NCBI GenBank assembly: GCA_025667525.1
Contig: CM046881.1
Coordinates: 500,237,627 to 500,301,626, forward strand
DNA from: Glebionis coronaria
Taxonomy: Eukaryota > Streptophyta > Magnoliopsida > Asterales > Asteraceae
Direction of reading: 5' to 3'
Length of the DNA: 64,000 nt
Below, piece after piece: positions 35,199 to 45,494 of the stretch; the first letter of the stretch is position 1, and the number at the start of each line of letters is the position of its first letter. The translations under genes were made by a program, and so were the position numbers. The notes under the pieces were generated by a model that did not search any database, had not been told where the DNA came from, and saw nothing but the letters and a program-made list of their open reading frames with translations.

Positions 35199-36843
35199 AA
35201 CCCTGCTAATCAAAAAACTTATTGGATTTGTTAATCGATATAAACTGTGACTTGATTTGTTACTTTGATTTGTGAATCGATATAAACTGTGAATGATAGA
35301 AAATAATTAAGTAAGTGGATTTGTTATTTGGGGATTAAAAAGTGTTGTGATTTGGGGATAAGAGTTGTTGGTGGATAAAAGAGTGTGTTTTAAATTGGAA
35401 ATTTAGTCCACGCTTTTGAACGTTACTTTAATTTACTTCTATTATTTATCAATCAATTTTTACACGCTATTTTGCGTTATAAAAATTTCACACTTACCGT
35501 TCCGTGGAGAAATAAGCTTGGATAAACTCCACATTTTTTGTAGTGATGGGGAAGACGATAAAAATACTAGTCGTCCTAAGTTATGTTGCTGATGGGAAAC
35601 TAATCGGTCAAATAGACATAAAGACTGGTATGAGAGTACCAACGTTGTTCCTTTACTTCGCCTTATAACATATAAGTAAAGCACACCGTGCTAGAAAAAA
35701 AGTAGTATTTTTTTAGAGTAGAATCAAGGACTAAATCATATGAGAGTCGGGTGTGGTATGAGCTACACTTTAATTATTTTAGGTTATGAAAGGTAATTTT
35801 TTTATGAAATAAGTATTTTTTTCGACATGTGCGACACTCATTTTTACCTAATGTAAAACAACTTTAATACTAATAATCTTAAAAAAATTGTGCAACACGC
35901 TATTCTAAATCGTGGGTCCGACTCTGAGTAGAAAATGTGGAAAATTCCGTAAATAAAAGTCACACTCTATAGATTTTCTATGAAATTATTCGGATCGAAA
36001 AATCCTTGTAGAAACTATTTTTCACTGATTTTCTCACGGAGCGTTAACTACTTCTCACGGATTTCTCTTTTATCAACTATTTTTCAAAAAAAAACTAGTA
36101 GTGTGTAAATAGTCGGAAATCTTGAGAAATTTGCCGTAATTTTTCCATATATGTCTAAATAATAAAATTAGCGTGTATATAATGGAAAATCCATGAGAAT
36201 TTTGTCACGACTTTCCAGAGGATGTTTAAGTAACAAAAAAGTGTGAAAATAATGGAAAATCTGTAAGAATTTTATCACAGCTTTCTCGCAAAAACTTGGC
36301 CAACGACTTAATGAAAAATCAACGGAAAATCTATCACAATTTTATCACGAATGCTCTTTTTATCACATCGTTGAAAAATATGTGAGAATGCCGTGTTAGA
36401 TTTTTACGATTTTCAATCTGTAAACATACGTTCGTAAGTAAAAACTATTTTTTAATAGTGACAATCAAGTATCATATTCATTTTTTATTGTTCTATCTTA
36501 GTGTAAGACTATTTGGTACTTACAAATAAAAAATATTATATATTTTTCTTTTGGATAAAAATCTAGATTAAGAAAATACTAACGTTGACAAGAAGCTAGA
36601 CATTACAAAGCGGGGGCGAAGACTTTAGTTATTAGAAATCTGACCAATTGAAAGAAAGTTTTTACCGTCGTTGAGAATAATATCTTTTTTGAATGTTTTA
36701 ACATGAACATGTATCATTCCGAAAGCGCCAAAGAATATACATGAGTTGTCTAAAACACGGCATCAAACACAATAGATAGGTTGGAAGAGATGTTAATACG
36801 GTTCAGAAAGAATAGACCGTCGAGGTTGTCGATATTTTTAATA
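35199..36843. mobile_element. Non-coding DNA with CACTA-like subterminal repeats
   Basis: There is no gene. TTTTTTGTAGTG at 35534-35545 and TTTTTTAATAGTG ending at 36460 look like right ends of CACTA elements. Between 35930 and 36400 a phrase beginning GGAAAATC and containing AATTTTRTCAC recurs about every 65-85 bases, as subterminal repeats do. No matching left end CACTA and no target duplication could be paired, so this is a fragment at best. Confidence 0.35.
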
Positions 36844-36935
36844 TATAGAAGTGAAGGGGGTTCTTAGCACGTTTCATATAGCGTAGGGACTAAAAAAATA
36901 ATAATTCTGTTATAAAATCTTAGTTAGAAAAACCT
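36844..36935 (+). mobile_element. Remnant 5' LTR edge of old Ty1/copia relic
   Basis: It starts TATAGAAGTGAAGGG and aligns for about 90 bases with 41519-41608 (for example TCTTAGCAC and TAATAATTCT). The two copies flank the copia coding relic and so are probably its LTR edges. They have diverged considerably. The extent of the LTR beyond 36935 is unclear. Confidence 0.5.
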
Positions 36936-37599
36936 GCTTTCACCAAAGCTTATAAACTTTGTTATCTTAATCATTTAACTCGATCATTCTACTTTATGTT
37001 TCTACCATTCCTCTTTGTTTCATTGTGTGTTATATGCTATTTGTGTTCTTGTTATATTTGTTCATATCTCATACGCAGTTTCAATGACCGTAACAAACTT
37101 AGTAATAGAATTAAAAACATAATTAATCAACTAACTAAAAATCACATTGTTACAAGTATCTCATTGTTCTTGCAAACTAGCATCAATTTGTGATCTAGGA
37201 ACAATACCTCTTATAAATCTCAACTTTATTTTGTTGACAAATCAGTCTCCACAACCCTCTTCTAAAATCTATAATTCGGAGCACCCAACAACTTTTCTTA
37301 AATAACCAATTAACTAGGACCCTCAGAAGGATGAAGAAACAACGAAAATGTAAGAGCAAGACTCATTTTGTCTTGGTGGAAGAAAAATTCACACAATCAA
37401 CAATGAACTCAATATTTGATAAAAAAAAGTTAATTCAAATAACATAGCAATGATGTGTTTATTTGATCAAGAACACAAGAATTGATCACGAGAATCAACA
37501 CAATCACAAAAAACTAAATCGAATCATAACTTGTTTGATTGAAAAATCGGTTATTCTTGTTATAATGCTTTGATACCATAACACCCAATGTTAAAGGAC
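36936..37599. other. Non-coding DNA inside copia relic
   Basis: AT-rich, no frame of interest; gag of the relic is not recognisable here. On the minus strand 37567-37586 reads GGGTGTTATGGTATCAAAGC, which looks like an LTR end joined to a tRNA-Met-type primer site facing left, perhaps a trace of another element. Confidence 0.4.
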
Positions 37600-38060
37600 T
37601 GTTTGGGTTAGAAATACTAAATTTTAAGCCTTTAATCAATTTACCAAATGGTCAAGCCACTCATATCTTTCAAATAGATAAAGTTAAGCTAAACAATGAC
37701 ATTGAATTAAGGGATGTTATGATTGATCAGCTTTCTATTATTTCAAAATTTACATAAGATAACAACTACTTTATGTCTTTTTATCCAAAAATATTATCAT
37801 TCAGGACTTTAGAACAATGAAGGTTATAGGACTAGGTAATAGAAAGGATGGTCTCGGTCACTTACTCAATATTCCACTTGATCAAGTTCATTCCAAAATA
37901 CAATCTATTATGGTCACTACTATGGAAAATTGTAGTATGTATATTGTATTTTCCACAAATGTCAATATTCATAAACATGTTGCTAGTGTTTACTCTAATT
38001 CATACACCTTGTGGAATCATAGAGGAAAATTTTCAAATTCTAACTCAAACATGTAACTTA
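37600..38060 (+). pseudogene. Ty1/copia protease/GAG-pre-integrase relic
   Basis: Broken frames spell LINLPNGQATHI and, further on, IGLGNRKDGL and TLWNHRGKFS. These resemble the end of copia protease and the pre-integrase zinc region. Stops and a frameshift separate the pieces. The catalytic protease triad is upstream of the recognisable part and is not seen. Confidence 0.6.
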
Positions 38061-38089
38061 TGCTTCCTTGTTTAAACTCAATGCAAGTT

Positions 38090-38770
38090 CTGAAGTTTGT
38101 CTTTCATGTCCCATGGCTAAATTCATTAAACAATCCTAATTTTATAGTTTGTCTCATGCTACTAATAACTTCATCTTATTCACATAGATATATTGGGCCA
38201 TTATAAGGTACCTACTAATGGAAAATTTAGGTACTTTTTGACCTTTGCGGATTATTTTAGTAGAGCCACATGGACTTATTTTCTTGGTCAGAAATCCGAT
38301 TCCTTCAAAGTTTTAACTGGTTTTTGAAAGTTTGTGGAGACATAGTTTGATAATAGAGTGAGATTAGTTAGGTCAGACAATGACTTTAAAATTATTAAAG
38401 GGATCATTAGGCCCTTATTTTGACGGAACATGGTATAAAACATTAAACTTCTTATGTAGACATGCCACAACAAAATAGTTGAGTGGAGAGAAAACACATA
38501 TATATTTAGGAAGTAGCTGGAGCTTTGAGGTTTCATGCTCATTTGCCTTTGGAATATTAGGGAGGTTATATTATGACTGTCATTTTTTTTATCAATAGAA
38601 CCCCTTCTTAGGTGTTGCAACAGAAGTTACCTTATGACGTTTTGGTGAATGAAACCTGATTATTAGTTTTTAGAGTATTTGGGTGTTTGGCAATGGCTAC
38701 TACCTCTGATAGAGCAACATATAAGTTCTCTCCAAGCGGTGTTTCATGTCTGGTTTTAGGATATCCTCAG
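38090..38770 (+). pseudogene. Ty1/copia integrase relic
   Basis: Several frames in turn give GKFRYFLTFADYFSRATWTYF (about 38220-38285), then an NGVVERKHR-like region near 38470-38500 with changed residues, and a FINRTPS-like phrase near 38590. These follow the order of the copia integrase core. Multiple stops and frameshifts show great age. Confidence 0.65.
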
Positions 38771-39224
38771 TAAAAAAAGGTTATAAGTTGTATACTCTCC
38801 TCACCAAAACTAATTTTGTCTCGAGGGATGTTTAGTTTTCTGAGGAAAATTTTCATTTTTCACAACCCCATATGTTGAGATTGCTTAATCCTATCCAATC
38901 TCCTACTTAACAATCATCTAATTGGTATGATGAGTATCTTACTACTACTACACCAAATGTTGTTGAAACTGTACTTGTTCATGAAGTTGATCCAACTGCT
39001 TCTTCTAGTGTACCTGAGCTACTCAATAATGAGCAGTCTATTCTACACGTTCCATCTATTAGAAGATCTACTAGAAACACTACCTAACATGTTTGGCTTC
39101 AAGATTATGTTACTCTTACTAGGGCCAAGATCAAATCAAGTATCTGTAACTCATGTTTACTCACAGTTTCAAGCATTATGACAACTTTATTATTCAAAAC
39201 TACTCCTACCATTCTTTAAAGAAG

Positions 39225-39939
39225 CTGTTCAAGATAGAGAATGATGTTTGGCAATGGATGTAGAATTGAGATCTTTGAAACTCAATGGTACATGGGAAAT
39301 TGTAGATCTGCTAACAACAAAGAAGCCAATTGACTATCATTGGCTTTACAAAACCAAGTTCAAGGCAGATCATAGTGTTGATAAAAAGAAGGCCAAGCTT
39401 GTTATTAATGGGAATAGACAAAAACCATGTATAGATTTTAGAGAGACTTTTGGTCCAGTTCCCAAAATGGTCACTATGAGGGCTTCTTAGCTATAACTTC
39501 TACGAAAAATTAGGATGTATGCCAAATAGATGTTTCAAATGCATTCTTACATGGTTATTTGTATGAAGATGTATGCATGAAGATTATATTTGGTATAAAA
39601 TTGAAAAGGAGTCTATGCAAAATGTTCCAAGTTCCACCAAGTTATGCAAGTTAAAGAAATCATTATATAAGCTTAAAAAACAACAAGGCAATGGTTTGCT
39701 AAACTTAAGCACTACTGTCTTTTTTATATGTTCAATCAACAGCTTATTATTCATTGTTTACCAAAAGAACTGCTAATTCTTTTAATGCTATACTTGTGTA
39801 TGTGGATGATTCGATGATCACTCATACTCATAATGTGGAGATTCGAGCTCTTAAATATCAGCTGAGTACTCTTTTTCACATGAAAGATTTGGGGTCTCTT
39901 AGATATTTCTTTTGATTAGAGGTATCTAGGACTGATCAA
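39225..39939 (+). pseudogene. Ty1/copia reverse transcriptase relic, first part
   Basis: The frame 39248-39490 has MDVELRSLKLNGTWEIVDL and DYHWLYKTKFKAD, the conserved start of copia reverse transcriptase (changed from the usual VGCKWVYKIK type). Further pieces include SLYKLKK and the catalytic YVDD near 39800. A stop near 39488 and several frameshifts break it. It ends at the hAT-like MITE. Confidence 0.75.
39772..39939 (+). repeat. Direct duplication of RT segment, copy 1
   Basis: 168 bases including the YVDD codons, from GCTAATTCTTTT to ACTGATCAA. A diverged second copy lies at 40529-40692 on the other side of the MITE. Confidence 0.8.
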
Positions 39940-40489
39940 TAGGGTTGTAAACGAACTGAACGTTCAGTGAAATTTCATAAACCGTTCGGTAAAAAGTGCG
40001 TTTATCTTTTTTTATTTATTAAATGAACGAAAATGAACAAATTTTACATTCATTTAGTTAAATAAACGAACATGAACAAAAGTAACGTCCGTTCATTTAT
40101 GTTCGTGAACGTCTGATTATGCGTTCGTTAACGTTCGTTTATGTTCATTTATTTTTTTATGTTCGTATAGCATATCTTTTAAAGGTATATTTTTAAAACT
40201 AACATGTTTAAAAAAAATAACACTTATAAAACAAGATGTTACGCATATTTTGATATATTTTATGTTTTTTTTAATTTTAAATTTATTTTTGATCGTTTAA
40301 CGTTCGTTATTTTCTTAATGAACAAAAATAAACGAACATGAACAACTTATTTCATAATAAATGAACATGAACAAGAAAATTCGTCCGTTTTAGTGTTCGT
40401 GTTCGTGTTCATTATTTGATTGGCTAAAATGAAATGAATGAAAATGAACAAGGCTCCGTTCATGTTCGTCCGTTTCGTTTACAGCCCTA
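39940..40489. mobile_element. hAT-like MITE, copy 1
   Basis: 550 bases with terminal inverted repeats: TAGGGTTGTAAACGAAC at left and, inverted, TAGGGCTGTAAACGAAAC at right. The subterminal parts are packed with CGTTCGTTY and AACGAACA units in opposite orientations, so the element can fold on itself. It has no coding capacity. The flanking eight bases do not match, because the right side adjoins extra MITE-like sequence and a duplicated copia segment. Confidence 0.75.
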
Positions 40490-40493
40490 CTTC

Positions 40494-40530
40494 GGCCATT
40501 TTAGTGTCCGTGTTCGTTTATTTGATCGGC
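40494..40530 (+). repeat. Fragment of MITE-like sequence
   Basis: These 37 bases, including TTTTAGTGTCCGTGTTCG and TTGATCGGCTAA, resemble the inside of MITE copy 1 near 40390-40430. They lie between the MITE end and the duplicated copia segment, as if left by aberrant repair or a second element. Confidence 0.5.
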
Positions 40531-40692
40531 TAATTCTTTTACTGCTATACTTGTGTATGTGGATGATTTGATGATCACTCGTACTCATAATGTCGGGCTT
40601 CAAGATCTTAAATCTTAGTTGAGTACTCATTTTCATATGAAAGATTTGTGCTCTCTTTGCTATTTTGATTAGAGGTGTCTAAGACTGATCAA
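40529..40692 (+). repeat. Direct duplication of RT segment, copy 2
   Basis: It repeats 39772-39939, including the YVDD codons, with roughly one difference in seven bases. The copia sequence then continues without a gap after ACTGATCAA. Confidence 0.8.
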
Positions 40693-41505
40693 AGTATCTT
40701 CATATCTTATAAAAGGTATACTATAGACTTGTTATAAGAGAATGGTGTTCTACATTCTAAGCCCTATAAGTTGCTAATGGCTCAGCATGTTAAACTTCAA
40801 GCTGATCAAGGTACTCCTTTAATTGATGCAGAAGATTATAAAAGACTAATTGGAAGACTCATTTATCTCATTATCACAATGCCTGATATTTGTTTTACTG
40901 TCGAAAACTTAAGTGAATTTATGAAACATTCTACTTCTAGTTCACATGCAGGATGTTAAATATAATCTAAGGTATTTTTTAACCAATCCAAGCCAAGGAA
41001 TTTTGTTGGCCAATAGTTCTTTTGTATAACTTACAACATATTCTAATTCTTATTGAGCAAGTTGCCCTATGACTAGAAGATCTACAACTAGCTATTGCAT
41101 ACTTCTTGGTGATTTTTCTTTGTCTTGGAAGTTTAAAAAGCAATGTGTTGTGTCTAGATCATTTGCTGAGGTGAGGCTGAGTACAGGGCTATCTCATTGA
41201 CTTATTGTTAATTTACATGGCTCATGACTTTGTTGAAAGATTTGGGGCTCAAATATATAGGTCCTGTCAATTTGAAGTGAGATAATCAAGCAACAATTAC
41301 TATAGTTGCCAATCTAGTCTTTCATGCAAAAACAAATCATATTGAAGTGGACTGTCATATGTGAGGGATCAACTTAAAGCTAAAACTATCAAGCCTACTT
41401 ATGTTTTATCAAAAGCTTAGGTTGCTGATGTCTTCACCAAAGTGTTATCTATCAACATCAACAATTTGTATCCAAGTTGGGAGTTTCAGCTTCCCCTCGC
41501 TCTCA
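40693..41505 (+). pseudogene. Ty1/copia RT end and RNase H relic
   Basis: The frame 40771-40959 contains DYKRLIGRLIYL and TMPDICF, typical of the region after copia reverse transcriptase. Broken frames downstream give DNQATITI and HAKTNHIEVDCH, the end of copia RNase H. Many stops. It is followed by the 3' LTR remnant at 41519. Confidence 0.7.
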
Positions 41506-41518
41506 ACTAGCAGAGGAG

Positions 41519-41608
41519 TATAGAAGTAAAGGGTCTCTTAGCACATTTATAGTGTAGGAACTAACATGTAATAATTCTTTTAGAAAATCTTGGGCGGGAA
41601 AATGAGTA
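41519..41608 (+). mobile_element. Remnant 3' LTR edge of old copia relic
   Basis: TATAGAAGTAAAGGG and what follows match 36844-36935. The LTR similarity fades after about 41608, so the LTR is truncated. Confidence 0.5.
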
Positions 41609-42435
41609 AAAATGCAAAAATCATACTTATGGTATTTTATTTTTGCGGATTATAGTAACCGGTATTCCAAAAGTACATGCTGCCTATTGTGTTTTGTATT
41701 ATTTTGGTACTTTGACTTAACGATTTTTAAAAATTAACCATTACTACAGAGACAATATTATCTATTTCTTTATCTTCTTCTTCAAAACACCACAAACACC
41801 ACTCCATCACCATTGCCACCACCACTTTCATCACCACCTCACAAATCCCAATCGACCGTCGACAGCCACATCACTACCTTACAAGAAACCCCCGCCATCG
41901 ACGACAACAAAACCACCACAACGATCTATCATTTGTAAGATCTATATTTGTATTTACTAAATTTCTTTTTCTAAAATACATATGTTTTATCTTTTTTTTC
42001 TAAAAGAACTATATTTTGTATTTACTAAAGTTTTGACGTTAATAGTTTTTTAGATTTGTTTAACCATTGCCAACAAATGGTGCTTTTTTTAATTTTGTTT
42101 TACAAATTTACTTTAAAGTTTATTTGTTCCTATTTTTGTAAATATTATTATTTATGCTAAATTTGTAAAACAAATAAACTTTAAGGGGTGCATCAAATCC
42201 ACTTCCTTATGTCATATCAAAAGCTCAGGTTGCTCATTTGCGTTCAACATAACAATTCCTTTTTAAAATGCATCAGATCCACATTAAACTTTTTGACACG
42301 TAATTAAGTGCACGAAAGAAGAAAAACGATATATTTTATTCATATTAGTTTTTTTTTAAATATGGTACTTATGATTTCTACGAACCTCCAATCCTAGTCC
42401 TATATAAACCCCAATACTACTCCAATTCCAATATC
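41609..42435. other. Intergenic AT-rich DNA
   Basis: No credible gene. A CACCACCA-rich stretch at 41785-41930 has no open frame with family features. A TATA-like CTATATAAACC lies near 42401-42411, just before the CACTA element. Confidence 0.5.
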
Positions 42436-42920
42436 CACTACAACATTCGCGCCCTACCCCAGCGATAATTTTGGGGTTTCCCCAGCGACATATCGCTGGG
42501 GATATATTTCCCCAGCGACATTTCGCTGGGGAAAATTTGCTGGGGTATGCTCGTTGTTAAAAGTATCCCCAGCAACTTACCCCAGCGACATGCGGGCCCC
42601 ACAGACTTTTCCTGGAAGAATAGATTGCCACGGTGGCAACATTTTCCCCAGCGACATGTCGCTGGGGAAAATCCTTATTAAACAAAAAAATTAAGTTAAA
42701 CTTAAACATTTTAGCTAATTACAAAGTTTCGCCAGCGACATGTCGCTGGGGAATCTTTCCTTTTATTTGACTTGTCAACGATTTCCAAAGTTTCCCCAGC
42801 GACATGTCGCTGGGGAAACTCTCGATACATTTGACTTGTGAACGCTTTGCGTTTGACTTGTCAACGAATAACCAACGTTTCCCCAGCGACATGTCGTTGG
42901 GGAAGAGTCTGTAGGTTTTT
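42436..42920. repeat. CACTA terminal and subterminal palindromes
   Basis: After the terminal CACTACAACA, about six palindromic units built from CCCCAGCGACA and its mirror TGTCGCTGGGG occur near 42478, 42510, 42649, 42731, 42793 and 42881, plus half units. A second motif, TTTGACTTGTCAACG or a near variant, occurs three times between 42765 and 42870. In maize En/Spm, comparable repeats bind TNPA; that role is inferred here. Confidence 0.85.
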
Positions 42921-43254
42921 TTTTTAAATTGCCTGCACAGCAGGCGTTTTCCAGATTTTTTCCGGAATTTTTCCGGAAAAAATCTACCAAAACCTATAAC
43001 AAAAACCTGTATTTGCTCACCAAAAGACACATATAAAGTAAACTTGGAATACATATCAACACAAACGCGGAATAAGTTCAAACTTGCACCAAAATATAAT
43101 ATAACGTTTTAATTTAGTCAAGGATACTAGGAATAAGTCGGGAAAGTTAAGGATACTAGGGAAACAAGCGTTCTAATTTAGGATAATATGGAAACAAGTC
43201 AAGATGAACATAAAGAAACTATGTACCATACTAACAAACACATATATGACACGA

Positions 43255-45325
43255 CTAGCTCGCGTCATCGCCACCATCCTCGCCACCCTCCCGATCCTCA
43301 GCATCATCACCCGGGCGACTCCCGCTCCTGCTGGCACCAGCATCATCACCCGGGCGACTCCCGCTCCCGCTGGCACCAGCACTCTCATATCTCAAAAAAT
43401 GATCGCCATACCTGTCGTCGTTTCTCAGCAGGCCCATCATGAAATCAACATCCCGATCCCGACGAGTCTCGGGGGGTGGTGATGAAAAGCACGAGGGAGT
43501 ACTGGTGTATCCCGGCAATACCATACCCACGCCAGGATGGTGGCCGCGAAACTTGCCTCCTCGCACTATCCTGTTGATCTCGGCAGTGGTGTGCTCACCC
43601 GTCGCCTCTAGCTCCCTCATCTGATCCTGTGTGGTGACAATAACACAAGATAGTAAATATATTAGTCGGGTTGCTAGATTATTAATCAATGATTCATTAA
43701 AGTGTGTTTTGAAAAGAATACTTACATACAACTCGAGAGACTACTCATCTATAAATACACCATCTGAATTCGTATGCAAACGATAGAACATGTCGATCTC
43801 TAAAGGCTCCTGTTGGGTTTCGGACGCCTTTTGCTGTACATACACACGTAAGTAAGATCAATCTAATTAAATTCGGCAATAATAATATGTATGTAAAATC
43901 AATAATGATAATAATAAAATAATAAAAATAAAAAACAATAATAATAATAATAAAATAAAAAAAAATGAAAACAATAATAATATAAAATAAATAATAATAA
44001 TAATAATAATTACCATGAGCTGTCGAGTGCCAGGGATCGACCGAGAACCATGTCGGGAGATAAGTGTTGCCTTGGACCGATTTTGGCTGTTTGTTAAGCA
44101 TCGCTTCTTGTTAGCTTCGTCAGTCCAAAACGCTATCTGTTTCTCCCACTCTTCAACTGTGTGCTCGTCGGGTCTGTTCCGCCTAATTTGATCCACATCG
44201 TATTCTCCAGTCTCGGGGTTTTTTACACAGTAATCTCGCTTCAGACTAGCCTTGCTGGTGTTGTATGATTTTTCTAGCTGTGCATTAATGGTATCATAAA
44301 TACTCTTCCACCGAGGGGTGCTCATGTGCGGCGCGAGATCATATTTTTCTGCAATCAATACAACACATTGAAAACAGAGTTAGAAATATAATTTATATAT
44401 TTATTTAAATTCGTTTATTTATTTATATGATATAAATAAATAAAAGAATTTAAATAAATATACACAATACAACACATTGAAAACAGAGTTAGAAATTTAA
44501 TTTATATATTTATTTAAATTTGTTTATTTATTTATATGATATAAATAAATAAATAAATTTAAATAAATATACACAATACAACACATTGAAAACAGAGTTA
44601 GAAATATAATTTATATTTTATTTAAATTTGTTTATTTATTTATATGATATAAATAAATAAACGAATTTAAATAAATATACACAATACAACACATTTAAAA
44701 CGGAGTTAGCAATATAATTTATATATTTATTTAAATTTGTTTATTTATTTATATGATATAATAAAAAACAAATTTAAATAAATATATACAATTAAATAAA
44801 TGAACACGATAATTAAATAAATATAAAATGATAACTTACCCCAATAGCTGCCCGGGCCGCCGCCTTGTGCCCTTCGGGGACCTTGCTCCACGAAGGGTAA
44901 TACAAAGGTATTTCCCTAACGACACACCCGAATAAGTTTCCCCAATGATCTGAGTAGGGGCCGACAGGTATAACAAGGTCACCTCTACCGGCTACAAAGT
45001 CGATCTCGATCGGCCGGTTGTGATTATCGGCCACCGCATCCAGTAATTTCAGGTAGCGGGTCTTCTGCCGGGTATTCTGCCTGCCGGCTATCCTCCCGCC
45101 CAAATTGGGCTTTTTCTTTCCTTTTCCTGTAAAATCAAGTGAGTGATAAAGTCATAAAATTTAAGGCAAACAAGTTAAATATATGTATCAAATTTGTATT
45201 ACAATAATCCCGAAATTCTTACCCCGGTTGACGAAGCAACCCCCGCAACTGAATGATAGAGGACGTGGACGTGAAGGATCCTCGCCACCACCGTCCCCGC
45301 CGTGTCCCCGTGCAACATCAGTCAT
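43255..45325 (-). pseudogene. CACTA TNPA-type protein gene, five exons
   Basis: The exons, read from high to low, are 45325-45223, 45126-44840, 44348-44014, 43833-43726 and 43626-43255. All introns have GT donors and AG acceptors. Exon 3 has the core of the plant transposase (Ptta/En/Spm) family with WKSIYDTINAQ and a CLTNSQNRSK phrase. Exon 5 begins with a coiled-coil-like ELEATGEHTTAEINRIVRG and ends in a Gly/Ser/Asp-rich repeat tail. The product would bind the subterminal palindromes. An in-frame TAG at 43741-43743 interrupts exon 4, and the exon 2/3 join does not hold phase as I read it (an A-tract indel would explain this). I therefore call it broken, although most of the frame is open. 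Confidence 0.75.
44361..44800. repeat. 109-bp tandem repeat in TNPA-type intron 2
   Basis: Four copies begin CAACACATTG at 44361, 44470, 44579 and 44688, a constant 109-base period. Each copy contains a long AT-rich near-palindrome centred on TATATGATATA. The last copy is truncated. Confidence 0.9.
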
Positions 45326-45494
45326 CTGTATACAGGTACAATTAGCATAACATGTAGAAATTCATGAACAAAATAATACAAGCATGTACAAATCTAAATA
45401 TCAAGATAAATTTACACATTTAAACAATCCACAACAATTTCATTCATTCATTCATTCAAATATATAAGTGTATTTTACAAGTTACAACACAAAG

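Noticed and set aside
42478..42910. Regularly recurring palindromes resembling a CRISPR array
   Set aside because: Spacing is irregular, the host is a plant, and the units sit directly behind a CACTA terminus, where subterminal repeats are expected.
43173..43482. Plus- and minus-strand frames with HHPGDSRS or VPAGAGVARV repeats
   Set aside because: They are shadow frames of the Gly/Ser/Asp repeat tail in exon 5 of the TNPA-type gene.
43745..44101. 118-codon minus-strand frame rich in Y, I and F
   Set aside because: Most of it is translation of an ATT/TTA microsatellite in an intron of the TNPA-type gene.
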